A stretch of DNA of 32,902 bases, taken from NCBI GenBank assembly GCA_947629105.1, contig CANRCJ010000004.1, forward strand, positions 1 through 32,902. Reading direction: 5' to 3'. The notes below the pieces were generated by a model. That model was not told where the DNA came from. It was given only the letters and a program-made list of their open reading frames with translations, and did no database searches. Below are positions 8,471 through 17,908 of the stretch, in pieces (position 1 is the stretch's first letter; each line of letters begins with the position of its first letter). The DNA is from an uncultured Clostridia bacterium (GTDB taxonomy: Bacteria; Bacillota; Clostridia; TANB77; CAG-508). Position numbers and translations under genes: made by a program.

Positions 8471-9255
8471 TATATCACCCAACTACTTAAGAGATTTAAA
8501 ACTATGATTACCAAAATGTTGGATACACATAAGTGAAAGCCAACAGGTATATTCTTCTTTTCTTTTCCTTTTATTTTTCCACATATCAATTCTATTATAA
8601 TCCAAATTAATGTTAAAAATACTGTTATATAGAAGATAAAAGTTCCTGAAAATATAATCATATATAGTGAAAGCATAATCAATTCTATAGTATAACTTTG
8701 ACGCAAATACATTTTTAAATGTATTATATCAAAAGTTAATATTATAATTGTTGATACTAAATACATGATATATGTTTGTATATCCATGCCTTTTTGTATA
8801 CATACATATGTCATGTAGGCTAAAGATACAACCATTCCAAATAATAAGACAGATTTTTGTATTGTTATATTTTCCTTATCTATTCCAGCAATAATAATCA
8901 GACTTGACATATAAAGTACAAACAAGAAAAAATAGATTATCATATTAATATTTAAAATAAATAAATGTATTTTAATTGAATAAGCAAATAATAAAAATAC
9001 TAATCCTGATAATACTTCTAATAAAAGATATCTTATTCTTATTTTCTGTCCACAGTAGGCACATTTACCACCTAATGCTATATAACTTATTATAGGAATT
9101 AAATCTTTAAATTTTAATTTTTCTTTACAATTTGGACAAAATGAGTGTTTATAAACAATATTTTCTCCTAATGGTATTCTATATATGGCTAATGTGTAAA
9201 AACTTCCAAAAAAAGTTCCCATTATAAATATTAGTCCATATATAATTGCTTCCAT
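8470..9255 (-). CDS. pilD: Prepilin peptidase homologue (PilD/A24 family) lacking the second catalytic motif
   Basis: 261 residues, strongly hydrophobic. The N-terminal half is typical PilD: MGTFFGSFYTLAIYRIPLGENI, then two CxxC pairs (CPNC, CAYC) flanking LIPIISY and IRIRYLLLE. The first catalytic Asp is seen in IIAGIDKENITI. The second motif, normally GxGDxKL, is not recognisable; that region reads LRQSYTIELIMLSLYM with no Gly-Asp. The family is aspartyl proteases that clip prepilin leaders and N-methylate the new end. Loss of one Asp should abolish cleavage unless another residue substitutes. No frameshift or CGG codon explains the change. Confidence 0.85.
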   Translation of the reverse strand: MEAIIYGLIFIMGTFFGSFYTLAIYRIPLGENIVYKHSFCPNCKEKLKFKDLIPIISYIALGGKCAYCGQKIRIRYLLLEVLSGLVFLLFAYSIKIHLFILNINMIIYFFLFVLYMSSLIIIAGIDKENITIQKSVLLFGMVVSLAYMTYVCIQKGMDIQTYIMYLVSTIIILTFDIIHLKMYLRQSYTIELIMLSLYMIIFSGTFIFYITVFLTLIWIIIELICGKIKGKEKKNIPVGFHLCVSNILVIIVLNLLSSWVI

Positions 9256-9295
9256 TAAATTTCACCCCTTTATCCTTCTGTTTTTTAAAATTATA

Positions 9296-9322
9296 GGCAT
9301 ATACATATAAAATGTATATGCC
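9296..9322 (-). promoter_or_regulatory. 11-bp hairpin between pilin and prepilin peptidase genes
   Basis: A perfect inverted repeat (9296-9306 with 9312-9322, 5-base loop) lies in the 108-base gap after the pilin gene. On the - strand it is followed by an A/T-rich stretch with only a short T-run. It may be an attenuator or an mRNA-protecting structure that lets the pilin gene be expressed more than the genes after it. Confidence 0.55.
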
Positions 9323-9363
9323 TAAGTTGTACTCTCGGCCAATTTTCAACTTATTTATAAAGT

Positions 9364-9612
9364 TTACTCTGCACCTTTGCTAGCCATTAATGATTTAATT
9401 TCAGAAATAACACTACTCATATAGCTTTCTGTATTTTGCATTATTTCATTTTCAAGTTGTGCAGCATTTGAATAGTCATAAGCACCATTTACAGCATAAC
9501 CCATTATTCCAGATTGATATGCTGCTGATATTGAAATAGCTGCAAGTATAACTAGAACAATAATTGTTATTATTAATGCCATAAGTGTAATACCTTTTTC
9601 TTGTCTTAACAT
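9364..9612 (-). CDS. pilA: Small type IV pilin, probably the major subunit
   Basis: An 82-residue prepilin. The leader MLRQEKG is followed by ITLMALIITIIVLVILAAIS, the N-terminal hydrophobic helix that packs in the fibre core. Residue +5 after the cleavage Gly is Ala, not the usual Glu. After the helix only about 45 residues remain, mostly predicted helical and without a Cys pair, so there is no room for the usual beta-sheet head. A good ribosome site, the position before the peptidase gene and a hairpin after the stop suggest high expression. Identity as a pilin is good; 'major' is inferred. Confidence 0.8.
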   Translation of the reverse strand: MLRQEKGITLMALIITIIVLVILAAISISAAYQSGIMGYAVNGAYDYSNAAQLENEIMQNTESYMSSVISEIKSLMASKGAE

Positions 9613-9668
9613 AAAACATTCCTCCTTAAAAAATTTTTATATATTTAATTTAATAAATATAACTAAAG

Positions 9669-10073
9669 TTATTTTGTGCCTGTGTTGCCATAGAAAGTAT
9701 TTGTACTTGTATTATTTGTTTGTGTATCACCATTAGTTGAATCAGTATTAGTTACATTATTTTCATCATTTGATTTAGGAGTTGATGTGTCATAAGTTGA
9801 AAATGGATTTGCTTTTCCTTTTGTGTAGTCCTTAGTTCTTTCGTAGTTCTTTAATTCACCAGATGTGAGTTCATATGTTACTAATACCTTGTCATCTTCT
9901 GTAATCCTTTCATTTATTTCTGTCTTTACTTCTTCAGATATTGTGTATGTTGGTACATTAGGCACTGTTTTATTTGATGGGATAAAGTTATAAAATATTA
10001 TACCCAAAGCAAGTATTATTGCTAATAATAATAAAAGCATAATTATTATTTCTTTTATTATTGACTTAACCAT
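9669..10073 (-). CDS. Small single-pass membrane protein of the pilus operon
   Basis: 134 residues: a short basic start, one membrane helix (about residues 8-30, IIIMLLLLLAIILALGIIFY), then a short extracellular stretch with NVPTYTISEEVKTEINERI. The C-terminal ~60 residues are low-complexity Thr/Asn/Ser/Asp. I do not recognise a family. It lies 23 bases after pilO and before the pilin, where a PilP-like or pilus-specific accessory protein might be expected, but it has no lipobox and no PilP motif. Confidence 0.65.
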   Translation of the reverse strand: MVKSIIKEIIIMLLLLLAIILALGIIFYNFIPSNKTVPNVPTYTISEEVKTEINERITEDDKVLVTYELTSGELKNYERTKDYTKGKANPFSTYDTSTPKSNDENNVTNTDSTNGDTQTNNTSTNTFYGNTGTK

Positions 10074-10096
10074 ACTGTTTCCTCCTTCTGTTTGTC

Positions 10097-10876
10097 TTAA
10101 TCTTCTGTTGTACTGTAATTATTCATGTCATCTACTGTTGTGTTTTGGTTATTATCAAGAGTTTGTGTATCTGTTTGATCATCTAATTGTTGATTATTAT
10201 TTACATTTTCATTTGTGTTATCATTTGTATTTTGGCTGTCATTTGTATCTTCATCTGTATTTTCTTCTTCTTTAGGTAAAGCTCCTGCTGATATTAATGA
10301 ATCTTTGTTTATTGCTACATTCTTTATACTGAATGATGCTTGTAATTGTTCTTCAGAATATTGTGTCATTGTGAAATCTTCAATTCTAAATCCTAATTTT
10401 GTGTCTTTTTCAATAGCATATATAAATTCAGATATTGGTAGATATTGTCCATATGCTAGAATTGATAGATTATATAATCCTTCAACTGTTCCATAAGAAA
10501 CATTAAGTTGAATAGTTACATTATTCTTTTTAGCATATAATCCTATCTTTGTCCACAAATAACTTATATCATATTGTTCTTCTTGATTTGCATTTTTTAT
10601 TTCTTCATCTGTTGTATATGTTGTTGCATCATTATATCTCTTTTTAGTATCTTGTAATGTTGCTAAGCTTGAGTCTAAATCTAATTTTGCTGTTTCATAT
10701 GATGTATCAGTTGACTCTTTTAATTTTGTTAATTCTGTTTCTAAGTTTTGGTTATTTGCAACTATTTGTCTAACTGATGCTATACTTATATTTCCTATGT
10801 GTAATCCTGAAGTTGCCATTAGTATGAATATAGCAGCTAAAGCGACTATGATAATTGATATTAAAACTTTTCTCAT
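10097..10876 (-). CDS. pilO: PilO-like pilus alignment protein
   Basis: 259 residues. One membrane helix (about 4-24), a coiled-coil-like stretch (NNQNLETELTKLKESTDTSYETA), then a small alpha/beta domain (IQLNVSYGTVEGLYNLSILAYG, LPISEFIYAIEKDTKLGFRI) that matches the PilO layout, where the ferredoxin-like fold pairs with PilN. The last ~60 residues are Asn/Asp/Thr-rich and probably disordered, an unusual addition. The ATG overlaps the pilMN stop by four bases (ATGA), so translation is probably coupled. Confidence 0.8.
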   Translation of the reverse strand: MRKVLISIIIVALAAIFILMATSGLHIGNISIASVRQIVANNQNLETELTKLKESTDTSYETAKLDLDSSLATLQDTKKRYNDATTYTTDEEIKNANQEEQYDISYLWTKIGLYAKKNNVTIQLNVSYGTVEGLYNLSILAYGQYLPISEFIYAIEKDTKLGFRIEDFTMTQYSEEQLQASFSIKNVAINKDSLISAGALPKEEENTDEDTNDSQNTNDNTNENVNNNQQLDDQTDTQTLDNNQNTTVDDMNNYSTTED

Positions 10877-12495
10877 GGCAATTCTCCTTCTATAACAACT
10901 GTAACAACATTATCTTGTTTTTGTGAAAAGTCAGATACTACATTAGTAAGTATTCCATCAAGTTTTAATTTGTCTTTAAATATACCTAGTGAAGGATAGC
11001 TATCTGATTGTGCTACGATTGTTATTCTTGTTCCTGTATTTACAATTGAAGTTAATTGTACATTTACTGGTATTACATACATTATTTCATTTAATAATGT
11101 AGGAATTGCATATTGAAATTTTTTGTCTTCTGTATGTGCTTCATTTTGTTGTTCCAAATTTGTCATTAGTGTTGTATATTCTTGTGTTTTTTTATCCAAT
11201 TTATTCTTATCAGATGTCATTTCTGTTAATTGCTTTTGTAAGTTTGTTTTTGTCACTTCTATTTCTCTTGTTTTTGCTTCAGCTTGTGTTGTAATTATAC
11301 TTGCGAAAGATCCATATACTATTGCTAGCATTAATACACCAACAGCTGTTCTAATCATTCTTTTTTCTGCATTTGATAAAGTATCTTTAAAGTCAAAACT
11401 AAAGTTAAATGATGATGCTTTTCCCTTTTTAGATGGTGTACCTATTTCTTTAGTTAGCCATGATGGCATTTTATCAGAAAATCCTTCTTTCTTGAAGTTT
11501 ATTCCTTTTAGTCCATCTCCTAATCCTTGTAATGCCAATGCAATAGCTGAGTTTACTTCGATATAATCTTTTATATTTATATGTGTTCCTATTGCTTTAA
11601 TAAAATATGGTCTTAATATTTCACATTTTACATCTTCTAAATATTCTTGGAAATATATATCAATATTGTTGATTACAGATGCTGTACCAGTTATATATAC
11701 TTTGTCTATCTTCTTTAAGCTGTCATTTAATATTTTCTTTACTTGTCCAACAATATTATATAAAGTTGGCATTATATCGTCTAAATATGCATTTTCTTCA
11801 TATTGAATATCTTTACCATTTCCTGTATATATTGTTGAGTTTTTGCATATTTCATATGCTTTTGAATACGAATTTTCTTTTTCATCTATTTTATTTAATA
11901 TCTCACTAGTTCCAGCATTTATAGTTGTTACATCATAAATTTTTTGATCAATTATAGATGTTACTGTTGTTTTATTTTCAATATTTACAATAGCTATATT
12001 TTCTGTATTTTTTACCTTGCTAATCTCTAATAAATTAGCTATATTAAGTGCTACTGGCGATATGCTTACTAATTTATGTTTTCCAAGTAATTCTGCTTTT
12101 TTAGAAACTTCACCTTTATTAACTGATATATGGATTGCTTTTAATTTTTCTTTATCTTCTAAATCATTTACTAAAACATATCTAGTATCAAATGTATCTA
12201 CATTTTGTCCTTTTTCATAGCATAAAGATTCAAATTCTGTCATAATATAATTGTGCATATCTTTTTTGTTTAAAAGATTGAAGATGTAGAAATAATTATA
12301 ATTCTCATTTAAAGTGTTAATACTAATTGGAGTATTATAGCTATATGTTTCTTCTATAACTTGTTCTATTGCCTCATTTAGTCTATCATAAAATTTAATA
12401 CCAAATGATTCAACCTTTACAACATCATTTTCTTTTGACACTTTTGCATATTTAATTATATTTTCTTCAATATATAATCCTAAGCAGCTTGCCAT
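10873..12495 (-). CDS. pilM: Fused PilM-PilN pilus protein
   Basis: 540 residues. Residues 1 to about 345 are a PilM-like actin fold: CLGLYIEENIIKYAKV at the N-terminus, IVNIENKTTVTSIIDQKIYDVTTINAG in the middle and KVYITGTASVINNIDIYFQ near its end. A basic linker follows, then one membrane helix (about 383-405, AVGVLMLAIVYGSFASII), a coiled coil and a C-terminal domain of the PilN type. In most systems PilM is cytosolic and binds the short cytoplasmic tail of PilN; here both are one chain. It is first in the operon, with a promoter about 120 bases upstream. Confidence 0.82.
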   Translation of the reverse strand: MASCLGLYIEENIIKYAKVSKENDVVKVESFGIKFYDRLNEAIEQVIEETYSYNTPISINTLNENYNYFYIFNLLNKKDMHNYIMTEFESLCYEKGQNVDTFDTRYVLVNDLEDKEKLKAIHISVNKGEVSKKAELLGKHKLVSISPVALNIANLLEISKVKNTENIAIVNIENKTTVTSIIDQKIYDVTTINAGTSEILNKIDEKENSYSKAYEICKNSTIYTGNGKDIQYEENAYLDDIMPTLYNIVGQVKKILNDSLKKIDKVYITGTASVINNIDIYFQEYLEDVKCEILRPYFIKAIGTHINIKDYIEVNSAIALALQGLGDGLKGINFKKEGFSDKMPSWLTKEIGTPSKKGKASSFNFSFDFKDTLSNAEKRMIRTAVGVLMLAIVYGSFASIITTQAEAKTREIEVTKTNLQKQLTEMTSDKNKLDKKTQEYTTLMTNLEQQNEAHTEDKKFQYAIPTLLNEIMYVIPVNVQLTSIVNTGTRITIVAQSDSYPSLGIFKDKLKLDGILTNVVSDFSQKQDNVVTVVIEGELP

Positions 12496-12613
12496 TTTCT
12501 TCTCCTTTGTATTTTTTTATTATATTTTACATTTTACGGCTTTTTCATACTTGAAATTTTTTTGATTTTTGCATTTTTTTGTAATTTTTTGCGCAGAAAC
12601 ATATCATGGTTAT

Positions 12614-12642
12614 ATTTTATATTTATTTTTATAAAAGTCAAT
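12614..12642 (-). promoter_or_regulatory. Probable promoter of the pilus operon
   Basis: On the - strand TTGACT (12642-12637), 17 bases, then TAAAAT (12619-12614). It lies 119 bases before the pilM start, leaving a long A/T-rich leader. The same hexamer pair at the same spacing precedes topA. Confidence 0.65.
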
Positions 12643-12689
12643 ATGTTTTACGGAAATGTAATCTAAATGTAATATTACTGTAATATTTT

Positions 12690-12724
12690 TTAAAAAAAGA
12701 GAGCAAAGAAATTATTTGCTCTTT
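12690..12724 (-). terminator. Intrinsic terminator overlapping the topA stop
   Basis: On the - strand an 8-bp stem (AGAGCAAA pairing with TTTGCTCT) with the TAA stop in its loop is followed by a run of seven T. Confidence 0.75.
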
Positions 12725-14728
12725 GTTCTCTTCGTATTATTCTTTTTTGTCTCTTTTTTTGTTTCTTTTTGTGGCTTGTTCCATGATATAAAATCACATC
12801 CATTGTTAGGGTTATTTTCACATATATAAAATTTTCTTCCTTTTTTACTTTTTCTTACTTGTATTTTACCTCCACATTTTGGACAAGGTTCTTTTATTGT
12901 TTCTACAATAGGTTTTGTATTCTTGCATTCTGGATATCCAGGGCATGCTAAGAATTTTCCAAATCTACCATATTTAACTACCATCATTCTACCACATTTA
13001 TCACATGGTACATCAGATACCTCTTCTGTAAGTTGAACTTGTTCTAATTCTTTCTGTGCTTTTTCTAATTCCTTTGAAAAAGGTTTATAAAATTCTCTAA
13101 TTATTTTTTTCCATTCTTCTTTACCTTCTGCAATATCATCAAAATTTTTCTCTATCTCGGCAGTAAAATCTACATTCATTATATCTTCAAAGCTACTTAT
13201 TAATAGGTTATTTACAACTTTTCCAAGTTCAGTTGGTACAAGTTGCTTTTGTTCTTTTTCTATATATCTTCTTTCTAATATTGTTGTTATTGTTGGAGAA
13301 TATGTACTAGGTCTTCCTATTCCATTTTCTTCTAATGTTTTTACTAGGCTTGCTTCAGTATATCTAGGTGGTGGTTCCGTAAAGCTTTGTTTTGGAGTTA
13401 TTTTTTCTTTTTTTAACTCTTCTCCTTCTTCTAATTCAGGTAAGTTTTGTCCAACTTCTTCTTCATTTTCAACATATACTGCCATAAATCCCTTAAATTT
13501 TAGCTTTTGTCCATTTGATTTAAAATTATACTCCCCTGCGTCAATATCAGCAGCCATTGTATCAAATACTGCATTTGCCATTTGGCTTGCAATAAACCTA
13601 TTATATATTAACTTATATAATTTATATTGGTCGTTTGTAAGGTTTGACTTGATACTGTCTGGAGTTAGCTCTACATAAGTTGGTCTAATTGCTTCATGTG
13701 CATCTTGTGAATCTGCTTTTGCTTTATAATATCTATTTTCGTAATAGCTTTTACCATATTCTTCTTCTATATGCTTCTTTGCAGCACTTCTAGCCACTTC
13801 AGAAATTCTTGTTGAATCTGTTCTCATGTATGTTATAAGTCCGAGTTAGTCCTCTTCCATCTATTTTGACTCCCTCATATAAATTTTGCGCTACTGACAT
13901 TGTTTTCTTTAATGTAAAGCTTATTTTTCTTGATGCTTCCTGTTGCATTGTACTTGTGGTAAATGGTGGAGCTGGAGTTCTTTTCTTCTCACCTTTTTTT
14001 ACATTTTTAACAATAAATTTTTGATTCTCAATATCTTTTAAGATTCCATTTACTTGTTCTTCATTATTTAAGTCTAATTTTTTTCCATTTTTTCCAATAA
14101 ATTTTGCTTCAAAAATTGTTTTTGTTTTTTTGTCTGATAGATTTACGTATATATTCCAATATTCCTCTGGAATAAATTTCTCAATTTCTTCTTCTCTATC
14201 GACTATAAGTTTAACTGCAACTGATTGGACTCTTCCTGCAGAAAGTCCTTTTCTTACCTTTTTCCAAAGTAATGGGCTTATTTGATAACCGACTATTCTA
14301 TCTAATACTCTTCTTGCTTGTTGAGCATCTATCAAGTTTTTATCTAATGTTCTTGGCTTTTTTATAGCTTCTTGTACTGCGTTTTTTGTGATTTCATTAA
14401 ATGTTACCCTGTTTTGTTCATTTTCGTTCATTTCTAATATGTGTGCCAAATGCCAAGCAATAGCTTCTCCTTCGCGGTCAGGGTCGGTTGCAAGATATAC
14501 CTTTTTTGCTTTTCCTGCTTCCTTTTTTAAACTTTTTATTAGTTCTCCTTTTCCTCTAATGTTTATATAGTCTGGTTCGAAATCATTCTCGATATCAACC
14601 CCTAGTTTTGATTTTGGAAGGTCTCTTATATGTCCCATTGATGCAACAACTTTAGTACTTCCGCCCAAAAATTTCTTTATTGTATTTGCTTTTGCTGGTG
14701 ATTCTACGATTATTAACTTATCTGCCAT
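12712..14728 (-). CDS. topA: DNA topoisomerase I, read through one CGG shift site
   Basis: Type IA topoisomerase that relaxes negative supercoils. With the C at 13843 skipped, the product is 671 residues. The TOPRIM domain has [14 protein letters not shown] and [13 protein letters not shown], where the Arg is encoded by CGC. Across the join the protein reads [19 protein letters not shown] with Gly 296 from CGGA, four residues before the catalytic Tyr at about 300. Without the shift the protein would end soon after, with no active-site Tyr. The second half has [21 protein letters not shown] and two zinc ribbons at the C-terminus (CDKC...CPGYPEC and CPKC...C). The ATG at 14728 follows GGAGGGGA. 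Confidence 0.93.
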
Positions 14729-14752
14729 ATCTTCCCCTCCGTTCTTCTTGCT

Positions 14753-14781
14753 ATTTTATCCTAGTTGCTTTTATAAGTCAA
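14753..14781 (-). promoter_or_regulatory. Probable topA promoter
   Basis: On the - strand TTGACT (14781-14776), 17-base spacer, TAAAAT (14758-14753), ending 24 bases before the ATG. Confidence 0.7.
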
Positions 14782-14790
14782 TAAAATTAT

Positions 14791-15117
14791 TTAAAAACAT
14801 TCTAATATTTCTGCTACTGTATCTTCTAATCCTATTGGTGTTACAAAGTTTTCCTTAAGTTTGTAAATTATACTATTTATTAAATTTTCTTCTTTTGTTA
14901 TATTGATCATTGCTTCATTCTCTACTTTTGTAAATTCTTTTCTATATTCTGTCTTTACAACTTCTATTCCGTATTCTTCATTTTCATTTGTTATTTTATA
15001 ATATTCTAATCTTATGGGATAATTAATCTTATTCTCCTTTAATTTTTCATTATCAATAAAAGTACCTGCAAAAAATCTTCTTGTTTTCTTTTGTTCCTCT
15101 TCTTTAATTTTATCCAC
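14791..15117 (-). CDS. Small hypothetical protein (possibly DUF6514-like)
   Basis: 108 residues starting at GTG; a stop codon lies just upstream in frame and no ATG is available. Charged N-terminus, then a beta-rich middle (YPIRLEYYKITNENEEYGIEVVKTEY) and a helical end (NSIIYKLKENFVTPIGLEDTVAEIL). The pattern recalls small Clostridia proteins grouped as DUF6514, but I recognise this only weakly. No signal peptide or membrane segment. It has its own likely promoter and lies upstream of topA, which has a separate promoter. Confidence 0.65.
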   Translation of the reverse strand: MDKIKEEEQKKTRRFFAGTFIDNEKLKENKINYPIRLEYYKITNENEEYGIEVVKTEYRKEFTKVENEAMINITKEENLINSIIYKLKENFVTPIGLEDTVAEILECF

Positions 15118-15160
15118 TTCCTCTTCATAAATTTTTTCTTTTTAAAACGTAACAAATGTT

Positions 15161-15188
15161 ATTATACATGTTTTTTATTTAAAATCAA
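15161..15188 (-). promoter_or_regulatory. Probable promoter of the small hypothetical gene
   Basis: On the - strand TTGATT (15188-15183), 16-base spacer, TATAAT (15166-15161), 43 bases before the GTG start. Confidence 0.65.
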
Positions 15189-15223
15189 GGTACTTTTACG
15201 TTTTTTCATCTTCTTTTTTCTAC

Positions 15224-15271
15224 AAAATAAAGTTCTAATCGTGTTTTTTCAACAGATTAGAACTTTATTTT
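15224..15271 (-). terminator. Terminator at the end of the cell-wall operon
   Basis: A perfect 17-bp stem (15224-15240 with 15255-15271) with a 14-base loop overlaps the stop codon of yfhO. The T-run after it on the - strand is short, so termination may lean on stem stability. Confidence 0.65.
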
Positions 15272-17906
15272 ACTTTTTGCTTCTTTTTATTACTACAAAA
15301 ATTGTGAATATTATTATTCCTATAATGCTTGTGAATATTCCTAAAATTAATTTATCAGGTGTGTATCTTATTAAAATATCATGTTCTCCCTTATTTAAAT
15401 TAATTGCAATAAATGTATCTAGTATTTTATCATATTTTACTTTTTCTCCATCCACAGTGATATTGAAGCCTTCTTCATAAGGTATTGTAAGCATTACATA
15501 CTCATCATCATTTTGTAAATTTATTTTTCCTTCAAATGTTCTATTGTCTATTTGTTTCATATCAACTTGCCCTTGTTTTAATTTTTCATAATGTTTTGAA
15601 ATTACTTCATCATTCTCATAATAAGCATTTATTTCTTTAATTTTATTTTCTCTTTCTTCCTGAGTTTCTATTTCTATGGTTATTTTTTCTCCAATTTTTC
15701 TTTTACCAAGATTAACTATTCCGCTAAATGAATCTCCAAAAAGTGTTTCCTTTTGTTCCCCATTTACAAATAGATTCACGGCTTCCCCATCTTCTGATGT
15801 AATATTTATGTACAGACTGTCTTCTTTTTCTGCCTCTAGCTGATATATTACTTTTGTATTACCATCTTCTTGTTTTTCTGTATTCATTTCTATATTTCCA
15901 ATTTGAGGGTTATATACATTTTCATCTATACCTGTCATATTTTTTAGAATTTCATTTTGGAACTCAAAATGATTTTTTATTTCTTTTGTATTAGTTTCAA
16001 AAGTATCTTTATCTACAACATATCCCAGTGATAAATAATATGGATTCTTATATACTTTAAGATTATTTTCAATAAATAAGTCTTCATACTCCAAATCATA
16101 ATCTTTTAGAAATTCTGTATTAGGCGTAACTATAACATATTTAATTCCAAGCAGCATATCTATTACCTTTGTTGAAGAAAGATTATATTTTAAATGTACA
16201 TGCATTCCAGGAATTCCAAGGTTCCTTAAAAAATCATGCAATGGTTTTGAATAAGTTGAACTTGAAAAAGTTACTCCTTTATACCCTAAAATTAATGCAT
16301 CATTTGATCCTATTTGAATTGGCTTTTCAACTCTATATACACCGTTTGTCATATTCTTTTAGATTGTTAATAATTCTCTCATATATATTAATTAGAATTG
16401 CATAAGCATTTTGTGATACTTTACTTGATTCTGTTCTTATTATTTCCATACTATAAGCCGAATTATATACCAAATTGCACGTACTTAGTATAAATATTAT
16501 AGCTATAACTGCTTGCAAAAAATATTTCTTAATAAAATTTAATATTTTTTTGCTACTCTCTTTTATATCAATTCTACTTATTAATAATAATATTCCCATT
16601 ACAAGTGCAAGTATCATGTCAAGCTTAATTGAATTTTTAGTTAAGAACTTTATTTCCCTGGTGCTAATAAATATTGCTAATATATGATATATAAATATCA
16701 CAAGTATTATATGCCATGTTTTTGTCCCCGACTTTAATTCATCAAATCCGCTTCTTAGCAAGCACTATGTACATAAATGCAAACATAAAAGAATACCTAT
16801 ATATATACCAAGCAGGAATATTTCCCATAGTCCATAAAATGTTTGCACCATTTATGTAAAAACTAATTATAAATATCCCGAGTACTATAAATGAAAGTAT
16901 TTTTTCTTTTAATTTTATTTTGTTATTTAAGAAATATAGTATAACAAGTATATTTGCAAGTACTCCACAAAACAATGGTGGCATTGCTTCATTTTGAATC
17001 TCATCTATATTAAATGAATTTGTAAAAAATTTGCTTATTAAATTTGTTATTTCAAAATTTCTATTTAAATTTAAATTAGATAATGTAAATTCAGCTCGTC
17101 CGTTTTTAATTCCTACAAATACTGGTATGAGCAATACTCCTGTAATTAATACTGCACATATAGAGCAAAATGCGAACATCCCTATTTTATTAGATACTTT
17201 TTTTATTGGTTTTAGTTTACCTATAAGTAAAAAATATATAAAATATATTGCAGAAAAGATACAAACCATAAATCCCATGTAATAATTTGTAACTAGAGTT
17301 AATATAAGGCTTACTGTATAAAGCATAAATTTTTTATAGTTTATAATATCCTCAATTCCAGCAATCACTAGTGGCAATAATATTACACTATCGAGCCACA
17401 TTATATTAAATCCATAGGTTATTACATATGCTGATAAAGAATACATGATAGAAAAAATTAGATTTGAAAATTTTGCTTTTTTCTTTCTATTTAAATAATA
17501 CATAAATGTTATTCCACAGGTTGCAATTTTTAGAATTAATATTATATCAAATGCAAATGGAATATTACCTTTTGAGAATAATAGTGTTATAAAGTTATAT
17601 GGACTCATCAAATAATACGCAAATAGTCCATACATTTCTCCACCTAGCGATTTACTTAATGAATAAAATACACTTCCATTTTCCAAGAATAAATTTCTAA
17701 AGTATTGTAAAAATGGCACATACTGTCCATAAGCATCTACGGGAAGATACGTGTTTTCTCCGAAAAGGATACACTTTTAAATATATAAATATTCCAATTA
17801 ATATACTAATAGGAATAAAAAAAGCTAGCATATATAATAATATGCTTTTTAGCTTTTCATTATCTATTTGTTTACTTGAAATTTCCTTTATTATATTCTT
17901 TTTCAT
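15270..17906 (-). CDS. yfhO: YfhO-family membrane protein, read through three CGG shift sites
   Basis: With the C skipped at 17762, 16750 and 16344 this is one 877-residue protein; read conventionally it falls into four pieces. The joins read KVYPFGENTYLPVDAYGQY, VLAKKGFDELKSGTKTWH and EYDKGVYRVEKP, with glycines at about 49, 386 and 521. The first 510 residues carry many membrane helices; the rest is a large extracellular domain with a final membrane helix and a KRSKK tail. The YPFGEN...DAYGQY segment after the first helix is typical of YfhO/GT-C-like proteins, which in Bacillus take part in glycosylating lipoteichoic acid; substrate here is unknown. It starts two bases after the murG stop, so it belongs to the cell-wall operon. 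Confidence 0.88.
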
Positions 17907-17908
17907 AT

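Noticed and set aside
11123-11566. Long open frame antisense to the pilM-like gene; likewise several others opposite pilC, pilB, mraY and the PBPs.
   Set aside because: They are antisense shadows of low-GC coding sequence, without ribosome sites or family motifs, and lie wholly inside well-supported genes.
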